64,000 nt of DNA from Paracoccus sp. MC1862 (GCF_016617715.1 NZ_CP067225.1:1860001-1924000), one strand, 5' to 3'; counted from the stretch's first letter, positions 1-9,095 are shown. The notes: generated from the letters alone by a model not told the origin. Translations and numbers: made by a program.

Positions 1-572
1 CAGCCCGCACCCAGATCGACCATGCGGGTCGGCAGACGTTCCGGCAGGCAGGCCGCCAGCGCCACGGAAGCCGGATCGGGGCCGTCCGCCGAAAAGACGC
101 CGGGCGCGGTCACGAAGCCGCCGCCGATCATCCGTTTCGCGCTCTTCCACTCGGCGGGCAGCCAGTCGCCGCCGAGAACGGTCACGCGGAAGATCTTTCC
201 ATGCGCGCGGGACTGCACCTGATCCACCGGGGCAAGCGCCCGCATCTCGCGCAGCATGGCGTCAATGCCGTCGGTCTTCTGCCCGTCGATCCACAGCGCC
301 GCGCCTTCGTCCAGCGCGGCGGCGGCGGCGGCGACACGCGCCCGGGCCTCGGCCCGCGCGCGGGGCAGGAAGACCACCGCGGCATCCGCCCGCCCCTCGA
401 CAGCGGTCAGCACCTGGAATCCCTGCGCCGCAATCGAATCATAGGACGGGCGGAACCCCTGCACGACCGTCGTGCGGGCCGGATCAAAACCCGCAAGATC
501 CCCCGGTCCTGCCCCGATAAGCAGGACCGAACCCTCGATGGGCTCGATCAGCTCAAGCCGAGAGCCCGCCAC
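1..572 (-). CDS. Class I SAM-dependent rRNA methyltransferase (RsmC-like), C-terminus cut by window edge
   Basis: The frame opens with GTG immediately after the clpS stop codon (TAG-GTG) and stays open to the window edge, giving 190 residues. The first ~150 residues match the degenerate N-terminal half of RsmC-type 16S rRNA guanine methyltransferases, and the last residues visible (MVDLGAG) are the start of SAM-binding motif I of the catalytic half. The catalytic NPPF motif lies outside the window. The protein would methylate a guanine of 16S rRNA in the cytoplasm using S-adenosylmethionine. No other start is available because the frame is closed just upstream, so translation is probably coupled to clpS. 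Family assignment is fairly sure; the exact target base is inferred from the family. Confidence 0.75.
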   Translation of the reverse strand, partial: MAGSRLELIEPIEGSVLLIGAGPGDLAGFDPARTTVVQGFRPSYDSIAAQGFQVLTAVEGRADAAVVFLPRARAEARARVAAAAAALDEGAALWIDGQKTDGIDAMLREMRALAPVDQVQSRAHGKIFRVTVLGGDWLPAEWKSAKRMIGGGFVTAPGVFSADGPDPASVALAACLPERLPTRMVDLGAG

Positions 573-893
573 CTATTCCTTTTCCATCGTGCATTGCAGC
601 GGATGCTGCTGGCGGCGGGCAAGTTCCATCACCTGCGCAACCTTGGTTTCGGCGATCTCGTGAGAAAAGACACCGACCACGGCCACGCCCTTGCGGTGGA
701 CGGTCAGCATGATCTCGATCGCCTGGGCGTGTGTCATCCCGAACAGGCGTTCGAGGATATGGACGACGAACTCCATCGGGGTGAAGTCGTCGTTCAGCAG
801 CAACACCTTGTAAAGCGGCGGGCGCTGAGTCTTTGGCTTGGTCTTGACCGCAATGCCTGACTCGTTCTGGCCATCGGAAGGCGAGTCGGTCAT
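573..893 (-). CDS. clpS: ATP-dependent Clp protease adaptor ClpS
   Basis: ClpS binds the N-domain of ClpA and delivers N-degron substrates to ClpAP. The core [20 protein letters not shown] is the family hallmark, followed by the helix pair around [14 protein letters not shown] and the conserved tail [32 protein letters not shown] chose the ATG at 893 (106 residues, usual family length); an upstream ATG at 953 would add 20 poorly conserved residues and neither start has a convincing Shine-Dalgarno sequence. The stop abuts the GTG of the methyltransferase gene. The gene is divergent from the carboxypeptidase gene, with the shared promoter region between about 954 and 1126. SspB, another protease adaptor, is encoded about 30 kb away in the window. 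Confidence 0.95.
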   Translation of the reverse strand: MTDSPSDGQNESGIAVKTKPKTQRPPLYKVLLLNDDFTPMEFVVHILERLFGMTHAQAIEIMLTVHRKGVAVVGVFSHEIAETKVAQVMELARRQQHPLQCTMEKE

Positions 894-1126
894 GCGCGGA
901 AAATCGGGCGTCGACGTCACGGCGGCTTCTGTCCTGAACGGGTGGGTTGCCATGGAATATAGGACCGCGAAACGCCAAGTGAAAGCCTCTCGCCGCCAAC
1001 AGGCCGCGCAAAACCTCCGGTTGTGGCAATTCTAAGGTTTTCGCAACTCAACCCCCGTGCTATCGTGAGTCTGTTAATCAAGGGTGTGCGATAAAGAACG
1101 CGCCCGCAGGCAGAGAGACCGGGACA

Positions 1127-2758
1127 GTGCAAATCCTTCACAGAACCCTGATCGCGGGGTGGCTTGTCTTCATGGCCGCCCTGATACCTCTGACGGCATC
1201 TGCCGCCCCCTTCGCCGCCCATGTCATGGACGGCAGGACAGGCAAGGAAATCTATTCGCAGAACGCGAATGCGCGGCTGCATCCGGCCTCGCTGACCAAG
1301 ATGATGACGCTCTACATGGCCTTCACGGCGATCGAGCGGGGACAGGTCCGGCTGGATTCCCGGTTCACGGTGACAAAGCACGCGGCGGGGCAACCGCCCT
1401 CGCGTCTGGGCCTGCGGGCGGGCCAGCAGATCGAATTGCGCTACCTGATCCGCGCGGCGGCGGTGAAATCGGCCAACGACGCCGCCACCGCCATCGGCGA
1501 AGGGCTGGCGGGGTCCGAGGCGCGGTTCGGCCAGCAGATGACGGCGATGGCCCGCGCGCTGGGGATGAGCAACACCACTTTCCGCAATGCCAACGGGCTG
1601 ACGCAGGACGGGCATTATTCCACCGCCCGCGACATGTCGGTACTGGGGCGGCGGCTGTTCTATGACTTCCCGCAGTATTATTCGATCTTCTCGCGCCGCT
1701 CGGCGGATGCGGGGATCGCCACGGTCGCCAGCACAAACAAGCGGTTCCTTGACAGCTACCAGGGCGCGGATGGGATCAAGACCGGCTATACCCGCGCGGC
1801 GGGCTTCAACCTGACCGCATCGGCCCAGCGGGGGTCCAAGCGGATCATCGCCACGGTGATGGGCGGCCAGTCCACGGCGCAGCGCAACGCGGTCATGGCG
1901 CAGCTTCTGGACACAGGCTTCGGCAAGGCCCCTGCCCGGGTCAAGGAGATCCGGCCCGAGCCGCCCGAGTACATGGTCGAACGCAAGCGCAGCGTGCAGG
2001 TCGCCCGCAGCGCGCCGCCGGTCCCTTCGCCGGTCGCGGCCCGGCCCGTCAGGGGCTCGACCGTGCCGCTTGAACCCGAGCGCCGGCAGGCGACGGCGCC
2101 TGCGCCGGCCCAGGCGGCCCCCGTGGTCGCACAGGCCAGCGTCGGCTCTGCCCGCCCTGCCCGCCGGCCGGCTGCCGCTGCCGCTGCCGCTGCCGCTGCC
2201 GCCCCGGTCAGGCTGGCCGCCGCGGACCCGGCCGCCGTCGAGGCTGCCGTCGCAGGCGCCATCGTGGATGCCAGCCGGCCCGCCCCCGCCCCACGCAGCG
2301 GACCGGCCGCGATGGCCAAGGCGCCGCGCACCCCCGGCTCGACCTTTGTGGCGGCGGCAGCGCCGAAGCAGGACGCCGCGCCCTTGGCAGGCACCCGGCT
2401 GGCAGCGTCGGACAAGCCCGTGCGCAAGTCCGACACGGTGATCCTCGCCGCGATGGAGGAGGAGGAAGGCGACCGCTCCGAACCCGAGGCGGTCGAGATC
2501 GTGTCCCGCCCCTCGACGCGTGGCCGCGGCAATCACGGCATCACGCTTGGCCGCTACAAGACCAAGGCCGAGGCCGAGCAGCTTCTGCTGCGGACCGCCC
2601 TGCAGGAAAGCGCGGTGCTGAACAACGCCAACCGCCATGTCGGCAACACTCCGAAAGGGTGGGAGGCGAACTTCTCGGGCCTGACCCGCGACGCGGCGAA
2701 TCTCGCCTGCGAAAAGCTGGCTGCCCGCTCACAGCGCTGCAAGGTGCTGGGGAACTGA
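1127..2758 (+). CDS. D-alanyl-D-alanine carboxypeptidase (penicillin-binding protein 5/6 type) with C-terminal SPOR domain
   Basis: This periplasmic peptidoglycan enzyme should trim the terminal D-Ala from pentapeptide stems. It starts with GTG, has a signal peptide of about 26 residues ending ASA, then the S11 catalytic domain: SLTK (Ser55, Lys58), SAN (115-117) and KTG (218-220). After about residue 290 comes a 170-residue Pro/Ala-rich linker containing an 11-residue polyalanine run, and the last ~75 residues (from about GITLGRYKTKAEAEQLL) form a SPOR domain that binds denuded glycan at the division septum. At 543 residues it is longer than the ~400-residue PBP5 family because of the linker and SPOR tail. 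A strong terminator follows directly. The linker is low complexity and read from an in-frame hexanucleotide repeat. Confidence 0.93.
   Translation: MQILHRTLIAGWLVFMAALIPLTASAAPFAAHVMDGRTGKEIYSQNANARLHPASLTKMMTLYMAFTAIERGQVRLDSRFTVTKHAAGQPPSRLGLRAGQQIELRYLIRAAAVKSANDAATAIGEGLAGSEARFGQQMTAMARALGMSNTTFRNANGLTQDGHYSTARDMSVLGRRLFYDFPQYYSIFSRRSADAGIATVASTNKRFLDSYQGADGIKTGYTRAAGFNLTASAQRGSKRIIATVMGGQSTAQRNAVMAQLLDTGFGKAPARVKEIRPEPPEYMVERKRSVQVARSAPPVPSPVAARPVRGSTVPLEPERRQATAPAPAQAAPVVAQASVGSARPARRPAAAAAAAAAAAPVRLAAADPAAVEAAVAGAIVDASRPAPAPRSGPAAMAKAPRTPGSTFVAAAAPKQDAAPLAGTRLAASDKPVRKSDTVILAAMEEEEGDRSEPEAVEIVSRPSTRGRGNHGITLGRYKTKAEAEQLLLRTALQESAVLNNANRHVGNTPKGWEANFSGLTRDAANLACEKLAARSQRCKVLGN
2171..2200 (+). 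repeat. In-frame hexanucleotide tandem repeat (GCTGCC)5
   Basis: Five perfect GCTGCC units lie inside the carboxypeptidase gene and encode part of its polyalanine linker. Because the unit is six bases, gain or loss of copies changes linker length without shifting the frame. Confidence 0.85.
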
Positions 2759-2782
2759 GCGACCGCTGCCGACGGTGACAAA

Positions 2783-2809
2783 GGCCCGGTGAGACCGGGC
2801 CTTTTTTCT
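2783..2809 (+). terminator. Rho-independent terminator after the carboxypeptidase gene
   Basis: Stem GGCCCGGT / ACCGGGCC with loop GAG, followed by TTTTTT, 25 bases after the stop codon. Confidence 0.9.
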
Positions 2810-3232
2810 TGCCGGTGCACGATCGTCAACGGCCCCCCGATACGCCGGAACAACTTCATTGCGCAGGAACACCGGCGTTTCCGGTCAAAGGCCGCCCTTT
2901 CCCGGATGTTCCGATGGATCAAGCTTGCCGCGCCCGATCAATGATCCCGGCAATGCGCCATTCGCCCCTTATGTTCCCCGTCACCGCAGAACCAGTTGGT
3001 CACGCGGGTATCCGCATCGCCTAGTCAAGCGGCAGGGCAACCCGGTGTCCTTCTTCATCGCACAAATATCTTCGGGGATCGTCGTATACGGCGATCGGGG
3101 CAGACAGCCTCCGGACCGGCGGTGCAACAAGCGTATGCGTCAGCCGCAGGGCCGCAACAGGATCATCGTGCCCTTGAAAGTCGTCACAGGTCAGATGCCG
3201 CATCTTCTTCAATCATGCCCCGCAGGCAGCCT
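2810..3232. other. Intergenic stretch between convergent genes, no convincing gene
   Basis: About 420 bases between the carboxypeptidase terminator and the ccoS stop. Open frames on both strands exist but lack ribosome binding sites, family resemblance and the G/C third-position bias of the neighbours. Around 3062-3080 there is a degenerate copy of the AAATATCcc element seen at other gene ends in this window. Confidence 0.6.
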
Positions 3233-3391
3233 TCACGGCTTGGGCCGGTCGTCCCATTCGTCGCTGAGGATGCGGTGCGCGTCGCCCTTGGGGTCCTCGT
3301 ACTGCTTGTTCCGCAAGGTCCACAGGAACGCCACCAGCCCCAGCCCACCGAGGAACAGCGAGACGGGGATCAGGAACAGCAGCACCTCCAT
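3233..3391 (-). CDS. ccoS: cbb3-type cytochrome oxidase assembly protein CcoS
   Basis: A 52-residue single-span membrane protein: residues 1-26 are hydrophobic (MEVLLFLIPVSLFLGGLGLVAFLW) and are followed by the conserved short tail QYEDPKGDAHRIL. CcoS is required for cofactor (heme/Cu) insertion into the cbb3 oxidase in Rhodobacter. Its ATG overlaps the ccoI stop (TGATG), indicating translational coupling; it is the last gene of ccoG-H-I-S. No obvious terminator follows. Confidence 0.93.
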   Translation of the reverse strand: MEVLLFLIPVSLFLGGLGLVAFLWTLRNKQYEDPKGDAHRILSDEWDDRPKP

Positions 3392-5571
3392 CAGCGGACC
3401 CTCAGCGCGTTCAGGGTGACGGCAATGGAACTCAGAGACATCGCCAGCGCAGCGATAAGAGGGGTCGCCAGCCCCGCCAGCGCGACCGGCACCGCGATGA
3501 TGTTGTAGAAGCCGGACAGCGCGAAGTTTTCGCGGATGCGCCGGATCGACGAGCGCGCGACGCCCACGGCATCCGCGATCGGCCCCAAGTCCTTGCCGAC
3601 CAGCACCATGTCCGACGCCACCCGTGCCGCGTCCAGCGCGCTTGCCGGCGAGATCGAGGCATGGGCCGAGGCCAGCGCCGCCGTGTCGTTCAGCCCGTCG
3701 CCGACCATCAGGACGTGCCGTCCTTCGGCCGAAAGCGAGGCCACCGCCGCCGCCTTCTCCTGCGGGGTCACGCCCGCGCGCCATTCCTCGACCCCCAGCC
3801 GCGCGGCGATGTCGGACACGGCACCCGCGCCGTCGCCCGACAGGATCATCACCCGCAGCCCGGCATGGCGCCACCGCGCCACGGTCTCGGCGGCGCCCGG
3901 CCGCAGGCTGTCGGTGAAGTCCATGCGGCTGACCCGCTTGCCGATCCGCAGCCAGGTCGCGGCACCCGGCGCGTCATCCGCAGCCCCGATCCAGTCGGCG
4001 CGGCCGAGCCGCACGAGTTGCCCTTGCCAGCGCCCCTCGACGCCGTGGCCGGGGATCTCGCGCAGGTCCTCGACCTTCGCCGCAGGCTCCTCGATGGCAG
4101 CAGCCAGCGCCCGGGACAGCGGATGGGCCGAGGCCCCGGCCAGTGCCGCCGCGAGCGCGCGGCTTTCGGCGTCCAGGCCGCCGTCGCCGGCAAGCTCCGG
4201 CGTGCCCATGGTCAGGGTGCCGGTCTTGTCGAAGATCACGGTATCGACTTCGGCCAGACGTTCCAGCGCGGTGCCGTCCTTGATGAGCAGCCCCTTGCGG
4301 AACAGCCGTCCCGAGGCGGTGGTCACGACTGCCGGCACCGCCAGCCCCAGGGCGCAGGGACAGGTGATGATCAGCACAGCCGCCGCCACGTTCAGCGCCA
4401 CCCGCAGGTCGCCCGTCGCCCAGAGCCAGCCGAGGAAGCTGAAAAAGGCCAGCAGATGCACCGTCGGCGCATAGAAACGGCTCACCCGGTCGGCGATCGA
4501 GGTATAGCGCCCGCGCGCCGATTCCGCCGCCGCCACCAGCGCCGTCAGCCGCGACAGCGAACTGTCGCGCCCGGCCGCCGTCACCCGCAGGGTCAGGGGG
4601 CCGGTCAGGTTGACCTCGCCCGTCGACAGCGCGTCGCCGGGATGGGCTGCGACCGGGACGGACTCGCCCGTCAGCAGCGAGCGGTCGATTTCCGAGCCGC
4701 CCGCCGTCACCACCCCGTCCGCGGGGATGCGCCCGCCGGGACGCACCAGGATCAGGTCGCCCGCCTTGAGGTCGGACACCGGCACGGTTTCCTCGGCCCC
4801 GTCCTCAAGCCGGACCGCACGGGGCACCTCAAGCGCCGTCAGTTCCTCGGCGGCGGATCGCGCCACGGCGCGGCTGCGATAATCGAGGTAGCGCCCGATC
4901 AGCAGGAAGAAGCACAGCGTCACCGCGCCGTCGAAATAGGCGTGGCGGCCGCTGTTCAGCGTCTCGTAGATGGAAATCGCATTGGCGAGGATCAGCGCCA
5001 GCGAGATCGGCACGTCCATGCCAAGCCGCCCCGCCCGGACCGAGCGCCAGGCGTTCACGAAGAACGGCTTGCCCGCGAAGATCGTGGTCGGCACTGCGAT
5101 GGCGCCCGCGATCCAGTGAAACAGGTCCCGCGTCGCCGCATCCGCCCCCGACCAGACGGCGATGGACAGGATCATCACGTTCATCATGGCAAAGCCCGAA
5201 ACGCCGATCCGCATCAGCAGGTCGCGGCCCTGCCGGTCGGCGGCGGTGGCGCTGAACGCGCCGGGGTCAAGCTCATGCGCCTCGTAGCCGATGCGGTCGA
5301 GGACCGGGATCAGGTCCTCGGCGCGCAGCCCTTCGGCATCCACGACGACGCGGCGCAGCGACAGGTTCACCCGCGCGTCGCGCACCCCCGGCACAGCGGA
5401 AAGCGCGCGCTCGACATCGGTGATGCAGGCGGCGCAATGGGCCGTCGGCAGCGACAGGATCACGTCGCCCCGGACCGGCCCCGTGCGCGCCAGACGGCCC
5501 GCCAGAGGTGCCGCGTCACAGGCCGGGCAGGCGCTGAAGCGGCTTTCGAAATCCACCCGCGCGTCGGTCAT
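3391..5571 (-). CDS. ccoI: Copper-translocating P-type ATPase for cbb3 oxidase maturation (CcoI/FixI)
   Basis: A P1B-type ATPase of 726 residues that moves copper across the inner membrane to mature the CuB site of CcoN. Visible features are an N-terminal CPAC pair (Cys15, Cys18), a heavy-metal-associated domain with CAAC (46-49), the actuator TGES (301-304), the metal channel CPC (404-406), the phosphorylated Asp in DKTGTLT (Asp448) and the hinge GDGLNDTAAL near residue 630. The N-terminal double cysteine motif and the position between ccoH and ccoS distinguish it from the general detoxifying CopA. ATGA overlap with the ccoH stop and TGATG overlap with ccoS show a tightly coupled operon. Also called RdxI in Rhodobacter sphaeroides. 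Confidence 0.96.
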   Translation of the reverse strand: MTDARVDFESRFSACPACDAAPLAGRLARTGPVRGDVILSLPTAHCAACITDVERALSAVPGVRDARVNLSLRRVVVDAEGLRAEDLIPVLDRIGYEAHELDPGAFSATAADRQGRDLLMRIGVSGFAMMNVMILSIAVWSGADAATRDLFHWIAGAIAVPTTIFAGKPFFVNAWRSVRAGRLGMDVPISLALILANAISIYETLNSGRHAYFDGAVTLCFFLLIGRYLDYRSRAVARSAAEELTALEVPRAVRLEDGAEETVPVSDLKAGDLILVRPGGRIPADGVVTAGGSEIDRSLLTGESVPVAAHPGDALSTGEVNLTGPLTLRVTAAGRDSSLSRLTALVAAAESARGRYTSIADRVSRFYAPTVHLLAFFSFLGWLWATGDLRVALNVAAAVLIITCPCALGLAVPAVVTTASGRLFRKGLLIKDGTALERLAEVDTVIFDKTGTLTMGTPELAGDGGLDAESRALAAALAGASAHPLSRALAAAIEEPAAKVEDLREIPGHGVEGRWQGQLVRLGRADWIGAADDAPGAATWLRIGKRVSRMDFTDSLRPGAAETVARWRHAGLRVMILSGDGAGAVSDIAARLGVEEWRAGVTPQEKAAAVASLSAEGRHVLMVGDGLNDTAALASAHASISPASALDAARVASDMVLVGKDLGPIADAVGVARSSIRRIRENFALSGFYNIIAVPVALAGLATPLIAALAMSLSSIAVTLNALRVR

Positions 5572-6035
5572 TCCCTGACCCTGCTGCCCGAGAAATGGTC
5601 GATGCGCTGGCGGAACTCGGTCCCGTCCCAGGCCTTGGCCGTGACGTGGATGTTCCAGATGCCGGGGGCCAGTGCCAGGGGCGCGCGGAACAGCCCGTTC
5701 TCATAGATGAACTGCGGCACCTGGTCGTCGCGCACATGGGTGGGGCGGCCGACGGTCGCACTCAGCGACTGGACGCGGCCCGGGTTGCCTTGGGCGTCGC
5801 GGACCATCAGCGTCAACTCGCGCCCGTCATATTCCGGCGTGACCGTCCAGCCGAGCGCCGCCTGGGCTGCCCTTTCCCGGTCGAAGCGCTGCGAGGCGAC
5901 ATAGCTGTTCGGCGTTTCCAGCCCCGGAAAGGTGCTGACCGCCTTGAAGGCCATCAGCAGGTTGACCCCGACGATGACGCCGAAGGCGGTCAGCGTGATC
6001 GCCAGCACATGCCGCCCGGTCAGTTCCCGCGTCAT
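5568..6035 (-). CDS. ccoH: cbb3 oxidase assembly protein CcoH/FixH
   Basis: A 155-residue protein with a short cytoplasmic N-terminus, one transmembrane helix at about residues 9-30 and a periplasmic FixH domain (PNSYVASQRFDRERAAQAALGW through the GIWNIHVTAKAWDGTEFRQRI end). CcoH contacts the assembling oxidase and is needed for stable CcoN/CcoP incorporation. I chose the ATG one base after the ccoG stop, with GGTAGG just before it; longer in-frame starts would run into ccoG. It overlaps ccoI by ATGA. Confidence 0.93.
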   Translation of the reverse strand: MTRELTGRHVLAITLTAFGVIVGVNLLMAFKAVSTFPGLETPNSYVASQRFDRERAAQAALGWTVTPEYDGRELTLMVRDAQGNPGRVQSLSATVGRPTHVRDDQVPQFIYENGLFRAPLALAPGIWNIHVTAKAWDGTEFRQRIDHFSGSRVRE

Positions 6036-6036
6036 C

Positions 6037-7497
6037 CTACCGCTCCGTTCCATGGAAGACCGTCTCGACCGCGGCACGGCGGCCCGAGTCCACGTCCTCG
6101 ATCCACATCGTCAGAGGGGTCTGGCCGCTGGTCGCCAGCGCCGAGCCTGGCTCGGCCGTCAGGTAGACCCGCTGCTCGAAGGTCTGGTCCTGCGGCACCG
6201 CCACCGTGTCCCGCCCGCCTTCCAGCGTGATCTGTGCGTTTGGCAGCATCTCGCCCCCGGCAGTCTCGACGCCCACGGCGAAGGTCTTTTCTTCGCCCTG
6301 CATGTTGCGCAGCCGCAGCTCGTAGGTGTTGCGGATCGAGCCGTCGGACATGGTGACGTAAAGCGGGTTCCGCACCGGCGAGACATTCAGGTCGTAGGGC
6401 GCGCGCAGGAACAGCGCCACGATCAACCCGACGCCGATCGCGCCCCAGAGAGTGAAATACAGCAGCGGACGCGGACGCAGGACGTGCTTCCAGAGCGATT
6501 CGCCCTCTTGCCCGGTCTTCTCGGCATGCTCGTCCTTCAGCGCCATGTAGTCGATCAGCCCGCGCGGCTTGCCGATCCTAGCCATCACGTCGTCGCAGGC
6601 GTCGATGCACAGCGCGCAGGTGATGCATTCCAGTTGCTGGCCGTCGCGGATGTCGATCCCCATGGGGCAGACGTTCACGCAGGCAAGGCAGTCGATGCAG
6701 TCGCCCTTGGCGCCGGGGGGGATGTCGGACTTGGTCGGCTGACCCTTGGCGATCTTGCCACGAGGCTCACCCCGCCATTCGCGATAGGCGACGGTCAGGG
6801 TGTTCTCGTCCATCATGGCGCCCTGGATGCGGGGCCAGGGACAGGCGTAGATGCAGATCTGTTCGCGCGCGAAGCCGCCGAAGAAGAAGGTGGTCGCGGT
6901 CATGATGCCAATGGTGATATAGGCGACAGGATGGGCGTTCAGCGTCACGAGGTCACGCAGCAGCGTCGGCGCATCGGCGAAGTAAAAGACCCAGGCGCCG
7001 CCGGTCAGCAGGCCGATCAGCAGCCAGGCCGCCCATTTGGTCGCGCGCAGGCGGACCTTGCGGGCATCCCAGCCCTGCTCATACAGGCGGATGCGGGCGT
7101 TGCGGTCGCCCTCGATCCGGCGCTCGACCATCATGAAGAGGTCGGTCCAGACGGTCTGCGGGCAGAAATAGCCGCACCAGACCCGGCCCAGGACCGAAGT
7201 GAACAGGAACAGCCCAAGCCCCGCCATGATGAGAAGGCCGGCGACGAAATAGAATTCGTGCGGCCAGATCTCAATCCAGAAGAAGAAGAAGCGTCGGTTG
7301 GCCAGATCCACCAGAACCGCCTGGTCGGGCATCCCGGGCCCCCGGTCCCAGCGAATCCAGGGGGTGATGTAATAGATGCCCAGCGTCAACGCCATCAGCA
7401 CCCACTTGAGATTGCGGAAGTTGCCCCTGACCCGGCGCGGGAAGATCGGCTCGCGCGCCGCGTAAAGGCGGGGGGGTTCCTGCTCGACGGTGGACAT
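6037..7497 (-). CDS. ccoG: cbb3 oxidase accessory iron-sulfur membrane protein CcoG/RdxB/FixG
   Basis: CcoG is an inner-membrane ferredoxin-like protein that reduces Cu(II) to Cu(I) for cbb3 oxidase biogenesis. The 486-residue protein shows an N-terminal membrane helix, a CGYFCPQTVWTD motif, CIYACPWPR, two 4Fe-4S binding runs (CIDCLACVNVCP and CITCALCIDAC) in the cytoplasmic loop, a last membrane helix near LLYFTLWGAIGVGLIVALFL, and a C-terminal Ig-like domain. The start at 7497 has AGGAG eight bases upstream; 28 more residues upstream would be possible but lack family support and would run across the FNR box. First gene of ccoG-H-I-S, with its own FNR-type box. Confidence 0.95.
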   Translation of the reverse strand: MSTVEQEPPRLYAAREPIFPRRVRGNFRNLKWVLMALTLGIYYITPWIRWDRGPGMPDQAVLVDLANRRFFFFWIEIWPHEFYFVAGLLIMAGLGLFLFTSVLGRVWCGYFCPQTVWTDLFMMVERRIEGDRNARIRLYEQGWDARKVRLRATKWAAWLLIGLLTGGAWVFYFADAPTLLRDLVTLNAHPVAYITIGIMTATTFFFGGFAREQICIYACPWPRIQGAMMDENTLTVAYREWRGEPRGKIAKGQPTKSDIPPGAKGDCIDCLACVNVCPMGIDIRDGQQLECITCALCIDACDDVMARIGKPRGLIDYMALKDEHAEKTGQEGESLWKHVLRPRPLLYFTLWGAIGVGLIVALFLRAPYDLNVSPVRNPLYVTMSDGSIRNTYELRLRNMQGEEKTFAVGVETAGGEMLPNAQITLEGGRDTVAVPQDQTFEQRVYLTAEPGSALATSGQTPLTMWIEDVDSGRRAAVETVFHGTER

Positions 7498-7540
7498 ATG
7501 CGACTCCTGATGTGCAGGGGCGGGCCCTGCAGCGGTGGCC

Positions 7541-7554
7541 TTGACCTCCATCAA
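7541..7554 (-). promoter_or_regulatory. FNR/FnrL-type box upstream of ccoG
   Basis: TTGAC-CTCC-ATCAA fits the FNR consensus TTGAT-N4-ATCAA with one mismatch. It is centred about 50 bases before the ccoG start; a class II promoter (box at -41.5) would begin transcription around 7506, just before the Shine-Dalgarno sequence. Confidence 0.82.
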
Positions 7555-7748
7555 GTGCCAGCAGCCTGCCATATATGGCACAAGCAGGCCGGCTTTTCAG
7601 GGACTGTTTGTCGCACCCCCTGCATGATTCATGCAAGAGGACGCGAGCCGGTTCGTCAAGGGCGGCCTCCCGAAAGTGGACAGAGGAACCGCAACGCCGG
7701 CCCGGCGCGCCTGTCAGGGCCGCGCCGGGCCGGCGAATGAGGCCAAGG

Positions 7749-8873
7749 TCACTCGCCGCCGCCGAGTCCGTGGACATAGGTCGCGACGGCGCGGATGTCG
7801 GATTCGCTCAGCCGGTCCGACCAGGCGGGCATCACGCCGAAGGGTCCGTCGTGGATGACCCGACGGATGGTCGCCTCGTCGCCGCGACCGTCCACGTTGT
7901 ACATCCACACCGCATCCGCGAGGTTCGGCGCCCCCTGGCTGCGGTCGCCGGTGCCGTCCTCCATGTGGCAGGCCACGCAGTTCTCCTCGTAGACCACGGC
8001 GCCATCGGCGGCGGCGGGTTCGTCATGGGGCAGGTCGGACAGGGACAGCACATATTGCGTGACCTGGTCGATCTGCTGGTCGTCGAGGATGCCGTCAACG
8101 CCGAAGCGGGGCATTTCCGAATAGCGGGTGTCGGGATCGTCCGGGCTGCGGATGCCGTGCAGCAGCGTCAGGTGGATGTCCTCGATGGTGCCGCCCCACA
8201 GCCAGTCGTTGTCCAGCAGGTTCGGATAGCCGGGGTTCCCCGCCGCCCCCGCGCCGTGGCACTGGGCGCAATAGGTGCGGAAGATCGAGGCGCCCGCGTT
8301 GTTGGAAAAGTTCAGCAATTCGGGGTCGCCGGTGATCTCGGTCAGATCGACCGAGGCAAGGCGGGTCTCGATCGGCGCGTTCGCCTCGTCGAAGCGGCGC
8401 ATCTCGGCCTCGACGTCGTCGCGCTGGGTGGTGCCAAGGACGCCGCGGGTGAAGTCGTTCACCAGCGGGACCGCAGGATAGGCGATGACGTAGCCCACCG
8501 CCCAGATGATGGTGGCGTAGAAGGTCCAGAGCCACCAGCGCGGCAGCGGGTTGTCGTATTCCTCGATCCCGTCCCAAGCGTGGCCGGTGGACTTGACCTC
8601 GACGACGTTCTTGCCCACGCGGCGCGTGATCTTGCGGCGCGGCTCGCGTTCCGACCGCGGCTTCACCCCGGTCAGCACCTCGGGCATGTTCTCGAGGATC
8701 TGCTCGGCGTTTTCCTGGTCCGCCGCGCGCCGTTCCACCGAGATGCGGTTCTCGGGGTTGGCGGGCGACTCGTGCGGATCGTTGATGTCCGCGCCGATGT
8801 TCTCGGCCACCTCGCGTTCGCGCGGGGTCGGCCTCTCGTCCCGGGGCGGGTTCTCGTCTTTGGGATCGGCCAT
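7749..8873 (-). CDS. ccoP: cbb3 cytochrome oxidase diheme subunit CcoP
   Basis: CcoP is the membrane-anchored diheme cytochrome c that passes electrons to CcoO/CcoN. Two heme sites are visible, CAQCH (202-206) and CVACH (299-303), with Met ligand candidates in SEMPRFG and GVMPAW. A single membrane helix lies at about 112-134 after the conserved [14 protein letters not shown]. The oddity is the N-terminus: about 95 charged residues (rich in Glu, Arg, Pro, Asn) precede that motif, while typical CcoP proteins begin only a few residues before it; total length is 374 rather than about 300. The ATG overlaps the ccoQ stop (TGATG), so the long start is supported by the operon structure. The next gene on this strand is ccoG. 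Confidence 0.95.
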   Translation of the reverse strand: MADPKDENPPRDERPTPREREVAENIGADINDPHESPANPENRISVERRAADQENAEQILENMPEVLTGVKPRSEREPRRKITRRVGKNVVEVKSTGHAWDGIEEYDNPLPRWWLWTFYATIIWAVGYVIAYPAVPLVNDFTRGVLGTTQRDDVEAEMRRFDEANAPIETRLASVDLTEITGDPELLNFSNNAGASIFRTYCAQCHGAGAAGNPGYPNLLDNDWLWGGTIEDIHLTLLHGIRSPDDPDTRYSEMPRFGVDGILDDQQIDQVTQYVLSLSDLPHDEPAAADGAVVYEENCVACHMEDGTGDRSQGAPNLADAVWMYNVDGRGDEATIRRVIHDGPFGVMPAWSDRLSESDIRAVATYVHGLGGGE

Positions 8874-9082
8874 CACTCGCCCTCCTTGCGGTCCACCCTG
8901 GCCTTTTCGTCTGGCTCGGGGGCGGGTTTCGTCTCGTTGCGGAAGATGCTTTCGGCGGCGTCCCGGTGCAGCCGGCGCGAGCCCGGCCGCCACACGAACA
9001 GGACCACGCCGATGAACACCAGTGTCAGGGCCAGCAGCACCCAGCTGTCGGCGAACTGGCGCAGGAAGGAATAGCGGTCCAT
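8873..9082 (-). CDS. ccoQ: cbb3 oxidase subunit CcoQ
   Basis: A 69-residue single-span protein (helix about 14-31, [20 protein letters not shown]) with a charged cytoplasmic tail. CcoQ is a small accessory subunit that stabilises cbb3 oxidase and, in Rhodobacter sphaeroides, is linked to signalling to the photosynthetic regulators. Position between ccoO and ccoP and TGATG overlap with ccoP make the assignment firm. Confidence 0.93.
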   Translation of the reverse strand: MDRYSFLRQFADSWVLLALTLVFIGVVLFVWRPGSRRLHRDAAESIFRNETKPAPEPDEKARVDRKEGE

Positions 9083-9095
9083 TCCCCCTGCGCCC

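Noticed and set aside
917..2638. Long open frame antisense to the carboxypeptidase gene
   Set aside because: It mirrors the codon pattern of the real gene, is full of Gly/Arg, and has no domain. Typical shadow frame in high-GC DNA.
3021..3212. Small minus-strand frame of about 60 codons after ccoS
   Set aside because: Starts with TTG or a weak ATG, lacks third-position G/C bias, and contains a degenerate copy of the dispersed AAATATC element. No family resemblance.
2859..3508. Plus-strand frames between the carboxypeptidase and ccoI genes
   Set aside because: They cross the ccoS and ccoI genes antisense and have no ribosome binding site or family.
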